Part shown: in pieces, positions 1 through 11,681 of the stretch | How positions within the stretch are numbered: position 1 is the first letter of the stretch | Layout: every line of letters starts with the position of its first letter | Assembly: GCA_023374045.1 (NCBI GenBank) | Contig: CM041783.1 | Coordinates: 94,089,298 to 94,153,297, forward strand | Reading direction: 5' to 3' | DNA from: Limonium bicolor | Lineage: Eukaryota > Streptophyta > Magnoliopsida > Caryophyllales > Plumbaginaceae | Length of the DNA stretch: 64,000 nt | Made by a program: the position numbers and the translations under genes | The notes under the pieces: generated by a model | Databases searched by the model: none | Told to the model about the DNA's origin: nothing | The model's input: only the letters and a program-made list of their open reading frames with translations

Positions 1-852
1 CTGATCAGCTCAATGATAAGTGTAGTGAAATCTAGGTCCTACCTAGAAAGACTATATCGATATGCACAAACGAATCTAGTACTTCTCTCTCTCCTTTTCT
101 TTCTTTTTCTCTCAAAAATAGGCAAAGCTTTCTCTAAACAAATGCTCTATATGATTCTCTAGAAAGCTGCAATGAGAAACGAAATGACAACTCTCTTATA
201 TAGTGGAGCCGTTGAGGGAGTCTGCTTCCGAAATTTCTGCCATCTGAACATGGTAGTTACTTGTAGTTGCTTAAAATCCGGTCCTAACTTCTTTGTGAAC
301 GTTGCTAAGCCTTGGCCCTTAATTTTCGGACAATTACCAATCCATTGGATGACTTGGCAACATTCAATTATGACTTTCACGTCTGATGTAGTAGACTAAC
401 TCTGTCAGTTCCGAAATTTCAGGAACCAACGACTTTTTCCTTGAATTTCGGAAGCTGGAGCCATATTTTGGAAGCTGGAGCCAAGTCTTCTGATTAGTGC
501 CATGTTGAGAGAATTTTGGTCCAAGTCTAAGCGTTGATGACCGTTGTAAGTCATGTAGGTGGCTGTACTTGCTCCTTAATTTTCGCAACTGACCGACAGA
601 CTCTCTCGAATTATCAGAAAGTCAAGGCTTTGGATTTTGCCCACATTTTGCATGAATTTCGGCCAAGGATGATAGTTGATGACTATTATGGTTTAGTGGA
701 CGTTGCTCCTTGAATTTCATAACTGATTGATGAATTCACATAGATGGACTCTCTCGCTCTTTCAAGGTTGACTGACTCTGTCTTGTTTTGAGAAGTGTGA
801 TTGACTCCTTTGATCTGGTTGACTATCTCAGCAACACCTTCATACTCCAACA
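1..852 (-). repeat. Copia 3' LTR (partial)
   Basis: Matches 4180-5029 with scattered substitutions and small indels. Its inner edge ends CCAACA at 852, the complement of the LTR start TGTTGG. About 320 bp of LTR lies outside the window. The open frames inside it are not coding: the same frames occur in the other LTR. Confidence 0.9.
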
Positions 853-864
853 GTTTCCCCCTTG
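853..864 (-). other. Copia polypurine tract
   Basis: On the minus strand this reads AAGGGGGAAAC directly before the 3' LTR, the expected position for the plus-strand primer of reverse transcription. Confidence 0.75.
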
Positions 865-1850
865 TTGCTGATGATAGCAAAACTCTTTTTGTGAATCCCG
901 AATGAGTCAATCTGCAAAACAAGACAAGAGCAAAAAGAATTTTGGGGAACCAACCCTGTCCAGGTTCCCCCTTAATCACAGCATAGATTGAGTAACTCTT
1001 GTTAGAGTTCCCCCTGAATCGATGAGCACAATTTTGGCAAACCACAACCTACTAAGAGAGATTGGAAAAAGGGAATATATGACTAAGTTAAGAAAACTGC
1101 AACCAACATGATCTAGTACCAGCAGAGTAAAAATAAAACAGAATATCCAAACTTCACCTAAGACCTAGTCACACAGAGACAAAGTCAATCCAGAACATAG
1201 CCAGAGTGACCCGTTCATAGAGAGACGGGATTCACTACTTCCCCTTTTTTGCTGTCATCAGTAAGGGAAGTTTGCAACAGAGTCTAAGTCAATTCGTACA
1301 TTAAAAAACAAATAGATTGTATCCATAACGCAAAACATACTCATGGACGACAAGGGGCAAGAAGTATTGTCATATTCCACAATACCTTTCATTGCCACAT
1401 ACTCATAACTTGTAATGATCCCTGTTGCATTGCATTGTATTTTTGAAGACTTTATAGCTCTATATTTGCAATGCATAGATATTTAACAAGTTTAAGCACA
1501 TAGGGACTGTCTCCATCCCCCAGAATTTTCTCTCCACCCATGTAACAGCTTTGGGCCAACTTTCCCAGGTTTCGCATCCTTAGGAAGTTAGGTGATGAAG
1601 CACCCTTAAAGGCTTTATAACCAAGTGGACGAGGTCCGTTTTGGTTCAAGAGAAACAAGTTAGCGGAGTACCTTGCCTTTGTCCTCTCTCCCTTTTTTTG
1701 CTTTTTCCCTTTCTTTTTTTTTTGAAAGCCGCTAAGGGACACAAAGAACAGACACAGTCTATCAATATGAGAACACGGATTGACTCAAACAGTATGCAAG
1801 CAACACATACTAATTATACAGCCAAAGTTGGAGAGAGACTATCGTCTTAC
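865..1850 (-). other. Copia 3' non-coding region
   Basis: Lies between the end of the RNase H remnant and the polypurine tract. No recognisable domain is visible; the short open frames here are not supported. It includes a pyrimidine-rich stretch near 1690-1725. An env-like frame, as found in SIRE-type Copia elements, was looked for and not recognised. Confidence 0.5.
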
Positions 1851-1856
1851 GTTGAT

Positions 1857-2330
1857 TGAGTCATTCTGATTGCTGAACGGAGTTCCTCGAATCTGGTGGT
1901 AGGAAGAGGTTTGGCAAAGATATCTGCTAGCTGATCCTTTATTGGAACAAAGTCAAGTTGAATTAGCTTTTTCTCAACACAGTCCTTCAAGAAATGAAAA
2001 CGTATTTCAATGTGTATGGTTCTCGAATGTTGGACTGTGTTTCTAGAGATTTTAAATGCGCAATTGTTATCACAGGAAATACCAATTTGATCTCAGCGAA
2101 ATTTTACTTTTTAGAGGACCAAGAGACTAAGCATACACTAAGGAATTATGCATTGCTAGATGTACTCTTTTGATCATGGAGGGAATATGTCCAGTCAGAA
2201 TCACTAAAAGAAGATAAAGTAATATAGGGGAACGATGGTACCATAGATGAAATTGACTGGTTCCTTTTAAGTATCGAAAGATTTGCTTGACCGCCTTGAG
2301 ATGGGACTATTTGGGTGCTGCTTGAAAGCG
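1857..2330 (-). pseudogene. Copia RT C-terminus / RNase H remnant
   Basis: The minus-strand translation in shifting frames shows the end of the Copia RT domain (around 2221-2305, with the typical RYLKGTS motif), then the start of RNase H (SDSDW near 2195), a LVSWSSKK stretch followed by a stop near 2115, and finally the conserved QLADIFAKPLP box near 1920-1950. Stops and frameshifts break it, so it is dead. It joins abruptly to protease-side sequence at about 2370, showing that integrase and most of RT were deleted. Confidence 0.8.
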
Positions 2331-2368
2331 AGCACATAGACAGACTTGGTCGTCCTAATTGATGGCAT

Positions 2369-2758
2369 TTAGACATTTCTTGTACATATTACCTTCTTTA
2401 CGTCCTGTGGCTCTAGAGATCCTGTACGTTCATCAAAAACTTTGCAAATGACATATGAGAGAAGTACTAAATTGAATCTTTCACAAATTTGAAAAATGCT
2501 TAACAGACTAGGTTGAAGTCCAGTGACCAGATGGACTCCATCTACCTTAAACTTGGAGGGGTTACCTATGGTGCCAACTCCCACGATTTCACCTTGGTTG
2601 TTGTTTCCAAAGGTGACCTTACCTCCTTTGTAGGATGAAAGTGAGCTGAATTTGTCGGGATTTCCAGTTGTGGAGCACCCTCTGTCCAAGTGCACATAGT
2701 CCATCTCCACGCTCGCTTCCACCTGCAAAAAAATCACTTGGTACTTTTGGGAACCCAA
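2369..2758 (-). pseudogene. Copia protease / GAG-pre-integrase remnant
   Basis: The translation shows a Copia-type aspartic protease start, in which the usual DSGCSRHMTG motif has degenerated to DRGCSTTGN, so the catalytic triplet is lost. It then runs into the conserved VTFGNNNQGEIVGVG and LQPSLLSIFQ stretches that precede the GAG-pre-integrase zinc region. The reading frame then leaves the family pattern at the deletion. The family assignment is firm and the loss of function is evident from the missing catalytic residue. Confidence 0.8.
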
Positions 2759-3814
2759 ATATACTTGGGTCCCCTTTTTGAACCAGATTTTTTCAGCTTT
2801 TCTCGTGCCTCAAGGATAAGATTGAGTCGCTTGATATTAAATGATACATCCTTGTGAAGCTTTTCACGGGCACTATCTCGATGTCCAAGACTCCCGCAAT
2901 AACCACAAATCTTAGTGGGAGGAAGATTGACGTATTTTTGCTGTCCTTTCCACCAAGAATCAAAATTTTCTTTTTGTTGTTGGCGCTTGGGTTTGTTGTT
3001 GGATTTGGACATATTTTTAGGGATATCGAATTTACCTTTATGCCACTTGGGCTTCGATTGAGTGGATCCAACTCCAGATCGTATATTGACTATCTCTTGG
3101 GAGAGTTTTTCAACTTCCTTTCGAAGATTATCACGATCTTGACTAACTTCCTTGATCTTGGAGTTGGCCCACTTGGGCAATTCTGATGGAGTGACCTGTT
3201 TGATGAAATTGACTGGCTTGAGAGAGAGTGCATGTTCCTTTTCTTTCAGTTTTCGAGAGAGTTGCTCAACAGAAGAGGTTAGAGAGATAACTTGAGATTC
3301 TGAACTATTTAACTCATTCTGCAAAGAACAACACTTGTCCGCGAAAACAGTGATGTTATGTTTGAGAGAGTCAATCTGAGTGAGTGACTCTAACTGTTCC
3401 CTTTGGTTGGATTCAGTAAGACTCTTGGTTTTGTCGAGCTCCTTTTTAAGGGAGTCAACACGACCGAGAGTCTCGCAAATCTAATCTAAGTGAGCAGCAA
3501 ATAGTCTTATGTTCCTCAGCTTCATCTCTCAAAGCATACATAAGACTTTTTGAGACCTCAAGTTCCTCAGTTAACTCAGAGATTTTTCTGTTAAGATCAG
3601 CTTTAAGAGAGTTAGTCTCAGAAACCATTTTAGCAATCAAAGTCATAAAACCCATAGGAGATATACGATAAAGATCTGTCTCAAGATGAGAGCGAGTTAC
3701 CTCATTGTCGGGGATCATGGACTCAGTCGCATCATGTGCCATGAGACATACTAGGCCGCTAGACTCTGTGTCTTGATCGTCGGAGTCTGAGTCACCCTTA
3801 CCGACGGTTGCCAT
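2734..3814 (-). pseudogene. Copia gag remnant
   Basis: Two open frames (3455-3883 and 2734-3324) with a broken link between them give an acidic N-terminus, a long coiled-coil-rich middle and a CCHC knuckle near 2860-2910. The knuckle reads CGYCGSLGHRDSAR, so the last cysteine is replaced by arginine. I place the start at the ATG at 3814: the longer open frame from 3883 translates the primer-binding site and is not plausible as protein. Stops near 3480 break the frame. Gag would form the particle that packages element RNA; this copy could not make an intact one. Confidence 0.75.
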
Positions 3815-3845
3815 TTCTCGTTGATTGACTGTCAGCCTAAGCAAG

Positions 3846-3857
3846 GCTCTGATACCA
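3846..3857 (-). other. Copia primer-binding site (tRNA-iMet)
   Basis: On the minus strand it reads TGGTATCAGAGC, complementary to the 3' end of initiator methionine tRNA, two bases after the end of the 5' LTR. Confidence 0.9.
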
Positions 3858-3859
3858 CA

Positions 3860-5029
3860 TGTAGGATCGGGTGGCTGACTCAAACCAACTCAAGGTGTGA
3901 GTCTGTGAGATGGTTTGACTCAATCGAACTTACACTTGAGACGTAGAAACACTTAGTCGAACTAAGTGCGCGGAAGCAGTTGCTCAAGGTAGTAAAGTAA
4001 GAGAGATTTAGAGGAGCTAAATGGATTAACACCCGAAAGGTACAAGGACTCTGTCGAACTCAGCAGGATACACAATATAAGTTATTTTATTTCCTGGTCA
4101 AAACAAAACAACTTATAATGCCCACTCAGTAGATGAGATCTACTTCGTGGTTTTCACTCACTCACCCAATACAATCTCTGATCAGCTCAATGATAAGTGT
4201 AGTGAAAACTAGGTCCTACCTAGAAAGACTCTGTCGATATGCACAAACGAATCTAGTACTTCTCTCTCTCTTTTACTTTCTTTCTCTCTCTAAAATAGGC
4301 AAAGCTTTCTCTAAACAAATGCTCTGTACGATTCTCTAGAAAGCTGCAATGAGAAACGAAATGACAACTCTCTTATATAGTGGAGCCGTTGAGGGAGTCT
4401 ACTTCCAAAATTTCTGCCATCTGAACATGGTAGTTACTTGTAGTTGCTTAAAATTCGGTCCTAACTTCTTTGTGAACGTTGCTAAGCCTTGGCCCTTAAT
4501 TTTCGGACAATTACCAATCCATTGGACGACTTGGCAACATTCAATTATGACTTTCACGTCTGATATAGTAGACTGACTCTGTCAGTTCCGAAATTTCAGG
4601 AACCAACGACTCTTTCCTTGAATTTCGGAAGCTGGAGCCATATTTTGGAAGCTGGAGCAAAGTCTTCTGATTAGTGCCATGTTGAGAGAATTTTGGTCCA
4701 AGTCTGAACGTTGATGACCGTTGTAAGTCAATGTAGGTGCTGTACTTGCTCCTTAATTTTCGCAACTGACCGACAGACTCTCTCGAATTATCAGAAAGTC
4801 AAGGCTTTGGATTTTGCTCACATTTTGCATGAATTTCGGCCAAGGATGATAGTTGATGACTATTATGGTTTAGTGGACGTTGCTCCTTGAATTTCATAAC
4901 TGATTGATGAATTCACATAGATGGACTCTCTCGCTCTTTCAAGGTTGACTGACTTTGTCTTGTTTTGAGAAGTGTGATTGACTCCTTTGATCTGGTTGAC
5001 TATCTCAGCAACACCTTCATACTCCAACA
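3860..5029 (-). repeat. Copia 5' LTR
   Basis: About 1,170 bp, TG...CA on the minus strand, with terminal TGTTGG and CTACA. It matches the partial left LTR. Unlike the Gypsy LTRs in this window it shows no cluster of GTCC/GGAC inverted repeats. Confidence 0.9.
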
Positions 5030-5261
5030 AATAGCACCACCAACGGTATGCTAGCTAACTAAGGACATAGTCAGGAACGGTGAACTCCAAAACTATAACG
5101 CCATTAAGGTTACAATACCTGGCCAACATAGCTTACACAGCTACGGGAACATTCACAAGATGTGATCTGACGCAACTACAACCGTAGTGCCTAAAACAAC
5201 TCAGGCACAGTAACCACAACGAACGTGTAGGAACGAGCAACGAGGAAGAACACAACCAAAT
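5030..5261. other. Unassigned sequence; left flank of the Ogre-like insertion
   Basis: No coding potential seen. It was contiguous with 22878 onward before the Ogre-like element inserted: the five bases CAAAT at 5257-5261 are repeated at 22873-22877. Confidence 0.6.
5257..5261. repeat. Target-site duplication CAAAT (left)
   Basis: Directly abuts the outer end of the first Ogre-like LTR and is identical to 22873-22877 after the last LTR. Confidence 0.85.
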
Positions 5262-5692
5262 TGTGAGCCTCGATTTTAAACCCTATCCTATGTGGATTAA
5301 CTTGGTTGGGATCTAATCGGGTTTTAGGTCTACTTATAGCCTAAGATTAATAACTATGTCATATAACAATAATTATTAAAACCTAAACTAGCTCACTGGA
5401 ACCTATTATGAGTCGCCACCTAATTTTAACCTAGATCAAATTAGGAAAGGAGAGTTCGGGTTCGGGGGCTTGATATTCGACTTAATTAGGGTTCAAATTA
5501 CTTTCATTACCCTTCCTAGGTCGTTTTTCCTCTACTTGGTTTATTTACGGCTTTCTACAAAGTTGTTTTTAACCTAAGTGCGCGAGCTTCTGTTTTTTTG
5601 TGTTTTTTAGCATTTTTTGACAGAAAATTAAAGTGAACTTAAAAGCTACCTAAACTAGGGTTTCGGAGGCAGAATTAGGTCGAATTTTGCTT

Positions 5693-5950
5693 ACGTCCGT
5701 AGCCACGGACCCCATGTCCGAGACCACGGACCCCAGTTAACCTAATTATACAAAAGAGTTGAAATTAATGGAAAACAAAAATTTGCAAAGTCCGGGGCCA
5801 CGGACAGGCTGTCCGTGGGCCCGGACATTATTAGAAAACCTAAATTTTGAATTTTTTAAAATCCCACCGCCGTCCGTGGGCGTCCGGGCTTACGGACAGG
5901 GAGTCTGGGACCCCGGACATGACGTCCGTGGGTGCGGACCGCCCTCGGAC
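5693..5950. promoter_or_regulatory. GTCCG/CGGAC inverted-repeat cluster in Ogre-like LTR
   Basis: About seven GTCCG and eight CGGAC words occur within 260 bp, largely paired as GTCCG-6 nt-CGGAC short hairpins. The surrounding LTR is AT-rich. The cluster is repeated at about 13985-14245 and 21225-21483. Relative to the minus-strand TATA box it lies downstream, so it would be transcribed. Function unknown. Confidence 0.6.
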
Positions 5951-6522
5951 GGCGGCGTTGAGGCTGTTCCCGAAGGTGTTTTTGGCTCAAATTTTATGGG
6001 TGTGTAGCCTGAAAGATGTACAAGACGTTAGTGATTGAAAGAATTCAATTTGAAGTCAAAATTAATACGAAACTTAGTTAACAAGTTATTAGACAGAAAC
6101 ACAAACAAACCTTAATTCAGAAGCAATAAAAAGTCAATTCGATTAGAAATTTCATACATAAGTGTATTCTGATCAGAGGGGTTAAGGAAGTCAAATTCCA
6201 ACCTGTTTTGACTTCGAGATTTGATTGTTCCTTCACATCGGGAATCTTCGAGAGCTTCGTTGATGGCCAATCCGGTTCGACTTTGACCCAAGCTTCTGGC
6301 TCCTTCTTCCTTGTATTGTTAGCCACGGTTTGCTTCTGTATTTTTTGTGTTTTGGTGCTAGGAATCTCAATGGGAGAAGAAGGAACGTGTTTTTTGGTGA
6401 TTTCGGGATGATTTCGGTATAGATTCGAGGCTCGGGGTTGCAAAAACGTTGGAAGTAGGTTGACGGCTGAGTTCTCTGACTTTGGGGATGATCTCCCCTG
6501 CCCTAGTTCGTTTTTTGGGGGT

Positions 6523-6531
6523 CCTTTTATA
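6523..6531 (-). promoter_or_regulatory. TATA box of Ogre-like LTR A
   Basis: Minus strand TATAAAAGG, about 775 bp into the LTR in the direction of transcription, kept in all three LTRs. Confidence 0.6.
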
Positions 6532-7303
6532 GAAAGAGCATGGTCAAATTGATAGAGCAAGATCTTTATCTAAAACGCTGATTTCGTGCTCTAAGGGAAT
6601 CTGATTTTGTAAAATATGATTCAGGCCGAGATAAATTATGAAATTTTAACTGAATATAAAGGATGATTTTTAAGAATTTTGAGAGTTGGAATCGGGTTAT
6701 TTTGATAAATAACCGATTAGATAAAAATCTTGCAATCTGGAATCTCCCATAATTCATAACTTATTATTGGAAAGTCGAAATAACGAAATTCCAACGGCAT
6801 TAGTCTCTAATAAACATCCTCTATCTTGTGTTAAAATTTCATGATGTTTTGTTTTAATTTCGGTATTTTCCATAGGAGAGAGAAAATTGCAAAAATGATT
6901 GAATTTCTCTTTTAAATTTTGGGCTAAGGTACCAAATAAAATAATTTCAGGTTTATGACTGTATGTAGTCATGCTAACCATGTGACAATTTTATTTTAAT
7001 TTTGGAAACCTTTTATTATTTCTATTTTGAGGTTATTTCATGTGTTAATTAAAGAAATTAGCTTATAATATGAATTAAAAGCTAAATTTCCAGAATAAAT
7101 ATTATCAGAGAATCATGAAATACCTTTCATAATGACTATGATATTTGGAAGTGTTTGGAGATAATGAACAAGTCATATAAAAATAGAAAATCCCGATAAT
7201 GTCCTTGGAAAATCCCGCCTTGGTGCTTTTTGACCCCTTTTACCCTTTGTAACATGTATGCCTTAGAGACTACTCCGGGGGGGTTGAAATTTTGGGTACA
7301 ACA

Positions 7304-7320
7304 GATTGCCCCCCGTCAAC
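7304..7320 (-). other. Polypurine tract beside LTR A
   Basis: Minus strand GACGGGGGGCAATC immediately before the LTR. The copy at 15596-15612 has the same G run. The duplicated one at 8415-8431 is interrupted (CTCCC). Confidence 0.65.
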
Positions 7321-7389
7321 TAGGCTTTGTAATGAAGATGAAAAGACTAGTTGATGCCTGAGTGATACCCCAAAATTTTGGGATCTTAA

Positions 7390-8845
7390 AAGTCCTTGTA
7401 TGCAGATTGTTGAACTATTCGAAGGCGCCAACTATCTGAAATGATGATATGTTGTCGAGCTATTCTAAGGTGCTGACTACCTAAAGATGATGAAAATTTT
7501 GTCAATCTATTCTAAGGCGTTCACTACCTGAAAATGATGTCAATGATGCCAAGCTATTCTAAGGCGTTGACTACCTGAAAATGATAATGTCAAGCGATTC
7601 TAAGGCGCTGACTACCTGAAAGATGAAGAAATGTCAAGCGATTCTAAGGCGTTGACAACCTAAAAGATGAAGAAATGTCAAGCGATTCTAAGGCGTTGAC
7701 AACCTAAAAGATGAAGTAATGTGTAGATGCAGGAATGCTGATGATGCTCGGATGCTTTTGGGGAATATAAAGGATGATTTTTAAGAATTTTGAGAGTTGG
7801 AATCGGGTTATTTTGATAAATAACCGATTAGATAAAAATCTTGCAATCTGGAATCTCCCATAATTTATAACTTATTATTGGAAAGTCGAAATAACGAAAT
7901 TACAACGGCATTAGTCTCTAATAAACATCCTCTATCTTGTGTTCAACTTTCATGACGTTTTGTTTTAATTTCGGTATTTTCCATATGAGAGAGAAAATTG
8001 CAAAAATAATTGAATTTCTCTTTTAAATTTTGGGCTAAGGTACCAAATAAAATAATTTCAGGTTTATGACTGTATGTAGTCATGCTAACCATGTGACAAT
8101 TTTATTTTAATTTTGGAAACCTTTTATTATTTCTATTTTGAGGTTATTTCATGTGTTAATTAAAGAAATTAGCTTATAATATGAATTAAAAGCTAAATTT
8201 CCAGAATAAATATTATCAGAGAATCATGAAATAACTTTCATAATGACTATGATATTTGGAAGTGTTTGGAGATAATGAACAAGTCATATAAAAATAGAAA
8301 ATCCCGATAATGTCCTTGGAAAATCCCGCCTTGGTGCTTTTTGACCCCTTTTACCCTTTGTAACACGTATGCCTTAGAGACTACTCCGGGGGGGTTGAAA
8401 TTTTGGGTATAACAGATTGCCTCCCGTCAACTAGGCTTTGTAATGAAGATGAAAAGACTAGTTGATGCCTGAGTGATACCCCAAAATTTTGGGATCTTAA
8501 AAGTCCTTGTATGCAGATTGTTGAACTATTCGAAGGCGCCAACTATCTAAAATGATGATATGTTGTCGAGCTATTCTAAGGCGCTGACTACCTAAAGATG
8601 ATGAAAATTTTTTCAATCTATTCTAAGGCATTCACTACCTAAAAATGATGTCAATGATGCCAAGCTATTCTAAGGCGTTGACTACCTGAAAATGATAATG
8701 TCAAGCGATTCTAAGGCGTTGACTACCTGAAAGATGAAGAAATGTCAAGCGATTCTAAGGCGTTGACAACCTAAAAGATGAAGAACTGTCAAGCGATTCT
8801 AAGGCGTTGACAACCTAAAAGATGAAGTAATGTGTAGATGCAGGA
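7390..8845. repeat. Degenerate tandem repeats with TTCTAAGGCG core
   Basis: Units of roughly 45 bp containing CTATTCTAAGGCG and GACTACCTGAAA recur from 7400 to 7735 and again from 8520 to 8845 through the 1.1-kb duplication. The same array is at about 15705-16015 in internal region 2. Non-coding; position next to the 3' LTR fits the minisatellite zones known from Ogre elements. Confidence 0.75.
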
Positions 8846-8874
8846 ATGCTGATGATGCTCGGATGCTTTTGGGG

Positions 8875-9660
8875 ACCGAAACCCGTGTCAATGCTCCTGG
8901 CTGGACCCAATGTGGACTTATTGCCATCGCCCCCCAAGCCGGTGTGCAGGGATAACTCCTGGTAAAAACCCTGGGGACTTATTGCCATCGCCCACCACTC
9001 GTTGATCCCAAAATAAGTTGACATCGCATAGGAGGATTTATTGCCATCACCTCGCCAACTTTTCTGTTGCCAGGTCTTGTGACGCGCCTGGATAATGCAG
9101 ATGAATGATATGAAGATGATGCAAATGAAAGTGATGCAAATGTAGATGATGAAGATGATGCAAATGCAAATGATATGGATGATATGAAAATGATGTCCGG
9201 ATGCTTCTGGGGACCGAAACCCGTTCCAACGCCCCTTGCTGGTATACTATGGGGACTTATTGCCTCTGCCCACAAGCTGAGGTACTGGGATAACTTCTAG
9301 ATTACCAAGGGGACTTATTGCCACTGCCCACTAGTTGTTTCTCCCAAGAAGTTGACATGAAGATGGGGACTTATTGCCTCTGCCCCGCCAACTTAGATCA
9401 CGCTCTGTCTCGTATTTGTCTCGCACTAGGTCTCGTACTGGTCTCGCACTGGATGATGAAAATGCAGGGTCTCGCGCTGATGAAGATGATGGGTCTCGCA
9501 CTGGTCTCGCACTGAAGAAAATGATGGTCTCGCACTGATAAAGATGCATGGTCTCACACTGAAGTCTCGTACTAAACGGATAAAGAAAAAGCTGGATTTC
9601 GCACTGATTCTGGGTCTCGAACTAAAAATGAGTCGGAAAGATAATGGTCTCATGCAAATG
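8875..9660. repeat. Two minisatellite-like zones (GGGGACTTATTGCC and GTCTCGCAC)
   Basis: 8900-9390 carries repeated GGGGACTTATTGCC units about 60 bp apart, broken by a GATGAT-rich stretch (9090-9200). 9400-9660 carries around ten GTCTCGCACTG-like words. The matching zones in internal region 2 are 16050-16570 and 16580-16840. Open frames here simply translate the repeats. Confidence 0.75.
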
Positions 9661-11681
9661 ATGAGGACTGATTACTAGAGTGCCAAACATGGCAATGATG
9701 ATAAGATGTATGCAATCAAAATATATGAAAGATAAACTTTCAAAATAGGAAACTGTTGAAAAATGTGCCAAACATGGCAACGCTTGAGAAAACTCTGCTG
9801 AAAAAGGAAAGTGAAATGATCATTTCCTGACTAAAAATTTCATATCTGCAATTTGTTTCTTAAGAAAGTGAACATGCCGTTGGTGGAAGTGTGTGGTGTT
9901 TGTTGTGGTGCTAAAGGTTTTTGCCGGTGTTCAAGATTTGTGATAGACCTGGGATTGGGTTGTGATTTTAGATGGTGGTCAGGGTTATGACGGGCCTGAT
10001 GTTCTTGTGGAGATAAGGCCAATGGCGGGCTTGAGAGTGTGTGTGTGGGGGTAAGGGCTTATGTGTGCCTGTGGTGGTATGGTGGTGCTCAAGCTTTGGG
10101 TTTTAATTGGTGTTGACATGGCAATTGTTGGAACCAACAATTGCCCCCAGTATTTTCCTTAGGACAATCTGAGCTAGAGTTCATGGCAATCGATCGGAAC
10201 GATCGATTACCCCCAGTACTTTCTTTGATTAAACGCGCGAACAAATCACGTCCTCACAGGGTCATGGCTTATGTTTCGATATGGCGCTTCCTAACCTACG
10301 CTCAGTGTGTTTGATGCTTGTACCTGTTTTTTGCTCACGGTCACAACTTCTAGACCATTGAATTTGACATTTTGTGGATTTACGCATTCGATCTGTTACT
10401 TTCACGTGATTAGATACACAACTATCAAGTCAGAAGTCTTTAAAGCTTATAACATGGCCATAGGGTGTGATGAAGGACGATGGGATCATGGAGGGATATT
10501 TGAGGTATGTGAAGCTTAAATGGATGACCGAAGCTGCAACTTGTGTCTTCTCTCAGATTCATCTTTCTTGTCTTGAAGTCGTCTACCTGCTTCATGTTGT
10601 CATTTGGATTTCTTCGAGGCACTTCGGGTTTGCCTTTTTGTTTTATCCTTTCTGGACTTTGCCTTCGGGGTTCTTGTGTTTCCTAGTTTTGGGCTTCGAG
10701 AACTGTTTTGATGTGAGCTCTTTAGATCCTGCGTCACTCTGGGACCATTTGTGGATCACTTTGTCATGCTGATAGCGGCGTTGCTTCTTTGGACTGATGA
10801 GAACGTTATCTAAGAGTTTGACTCCTCGCTCCCTTCGGTCACCGGGTCGTACTTTCATCATTGGCTGGGTTATTTTGTGGTGTTCATATTATCGAAAAGG
10901 GATATATGAAAGGCTCAGCGGGGGTGCCTAGGGTTTAATGTCAGGGTTTACAAGCTTTTGGCTATGTGGTGCTGCCCCTAGGTGCTTCGTCATTCCTGAT
11001 AGTTGTGTATCCATTCTCTGTTACTTTTCACAGATCTAAGAGTAAATTTACAAATTATCTCCTTCGGTCGGAGTTATGCCGTTTACCTCATCTTTGAACG
11101 TGGTCTCACCAGAGTCGTGTAAAAATGACACGCTCGTTCACTCATGGTTTTTCCACTCAAGACACTCTTGTGAGATTTTCACTTGGAAACTCGTTCGCAC
11201 ATTTAAACAAAAGATAAAAGACAACGAACTTAAACTTAGATTGCCCCCAGTATTGATTTTGGGGTTTGTGACAACAATTCGATAAATGTGGACCTTGAAC
11301 CTCTTTGTGGGTTGTGAGTTGTGGTGTTTGGTTAGGCATGTTCAAATTTTCAGAAACAAAATGCAAGTCTTTGTATCACATTACATAGTCAGAAAATGAT
11401 TACCTCGTGATCCTTGAAAGACGTGAGTGCTCTTTTTTAGTTTTTTGAATAATGCTTTGTACAAAAATTAAGAAAATGGAACTATGTTTTATTCAACAAA
11501 AAGAATAATGTTGGAAATTACAAACTCAAGAAAACTACCGAAAATGATTAAGGGAACTAACTACTACAAAAGTTGAAAGACAACTAATGAAGAAAAAAAA
11601 TGCATTTAATGAGAAAAACACTAAAAAAACAACATTTCTGATGATGCTTGGGCACGCGTGCTCTGCGCTCTCCACCATGTT
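9661..11681 (-). other. Non-coding internal region 1 of Ogre-like array
   Basis: No protease, RT, RNase H or integrase motif recognised on either strand. Three T/GCCCCCAGTA-type words (around 10142, 10210, 11240) look like relics of duplicated segments. Compared with region 2 it lacks a segment of about 77 bp at 10600. Confidence 0.6.

Larger units (their letters stand above)
1..5029 (-). mobile_element. Ty1/Copia LTR retrotransposon, internally deleted, 3' LTR cut by window edge
   Basis: A direct repeat (1-852 and about 4180-5029) brackets gag, protease and RNase H remnants, all read on the minus strand, so the right LTR is the 5' LTR. The 5' LTR opens TGTTGG and closes CTACA, followed by a tRNA-iMet primer site. 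A purine-rich tract lies next to the left LTR. The gag / GAG-pre-integrase / RNase H content is Copia. Integrase and nearly all of reverse transcriptase are missing: the protease-side segment (to about 2370) is followed directly by the end of RT and RNase H. The element cannot be autonomous. The base pairs right of the 5' LTR are AATAG; the matching target duplicate would lie left of the window. Confidence 0.9.
5262..7303 (-). repeat. Ogre-like LTR A
   Basis: 2,042 bp, TGTGAG...CAACA on the plus strand. It contains a minus-strand TATA box (6523-6531) and a GC-rich inverted-repeat cluster (5693-5950). It is the 3' LTR of the array. An open frame of about 147 codons (6117-6560) is repeated in LTR B but not kept in LTR C, so I do not treat it as a gene. 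Confidence 0.9.
6652..8873. repeat. 1,111-bp tandem duplication across the LTR A/internal junction
   Basis: 6652-7762 is repeated at 7763-8873 with few differences. The unit holds the last 652 bp of the LTR plus the first repeats of the internal region, so a truncated extra LTR end sits at 7763-8414. Internal region 2 does not have it. Confidence 0.9.

Noticed and set aside
3815..3883. Upstream start of the Copia gag frame at 3883
   Set aside because: These codons translate the primer-binding site and LTR edge; the ATG at 3814 is the sensible start.
6117..6560. 147-codon ORF on the minus strand, repeated at 14409-14852
   Set aside because: It sits in the Ogre-like LTR and is broken in LTR C. 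No domain recognised; repetition only reflects LTR duplication.
9047..9229. His/Leu-rich ORF (also 16228-16410)
   Set aside because: It is a translation of a GATGAT-rich simple repeat.
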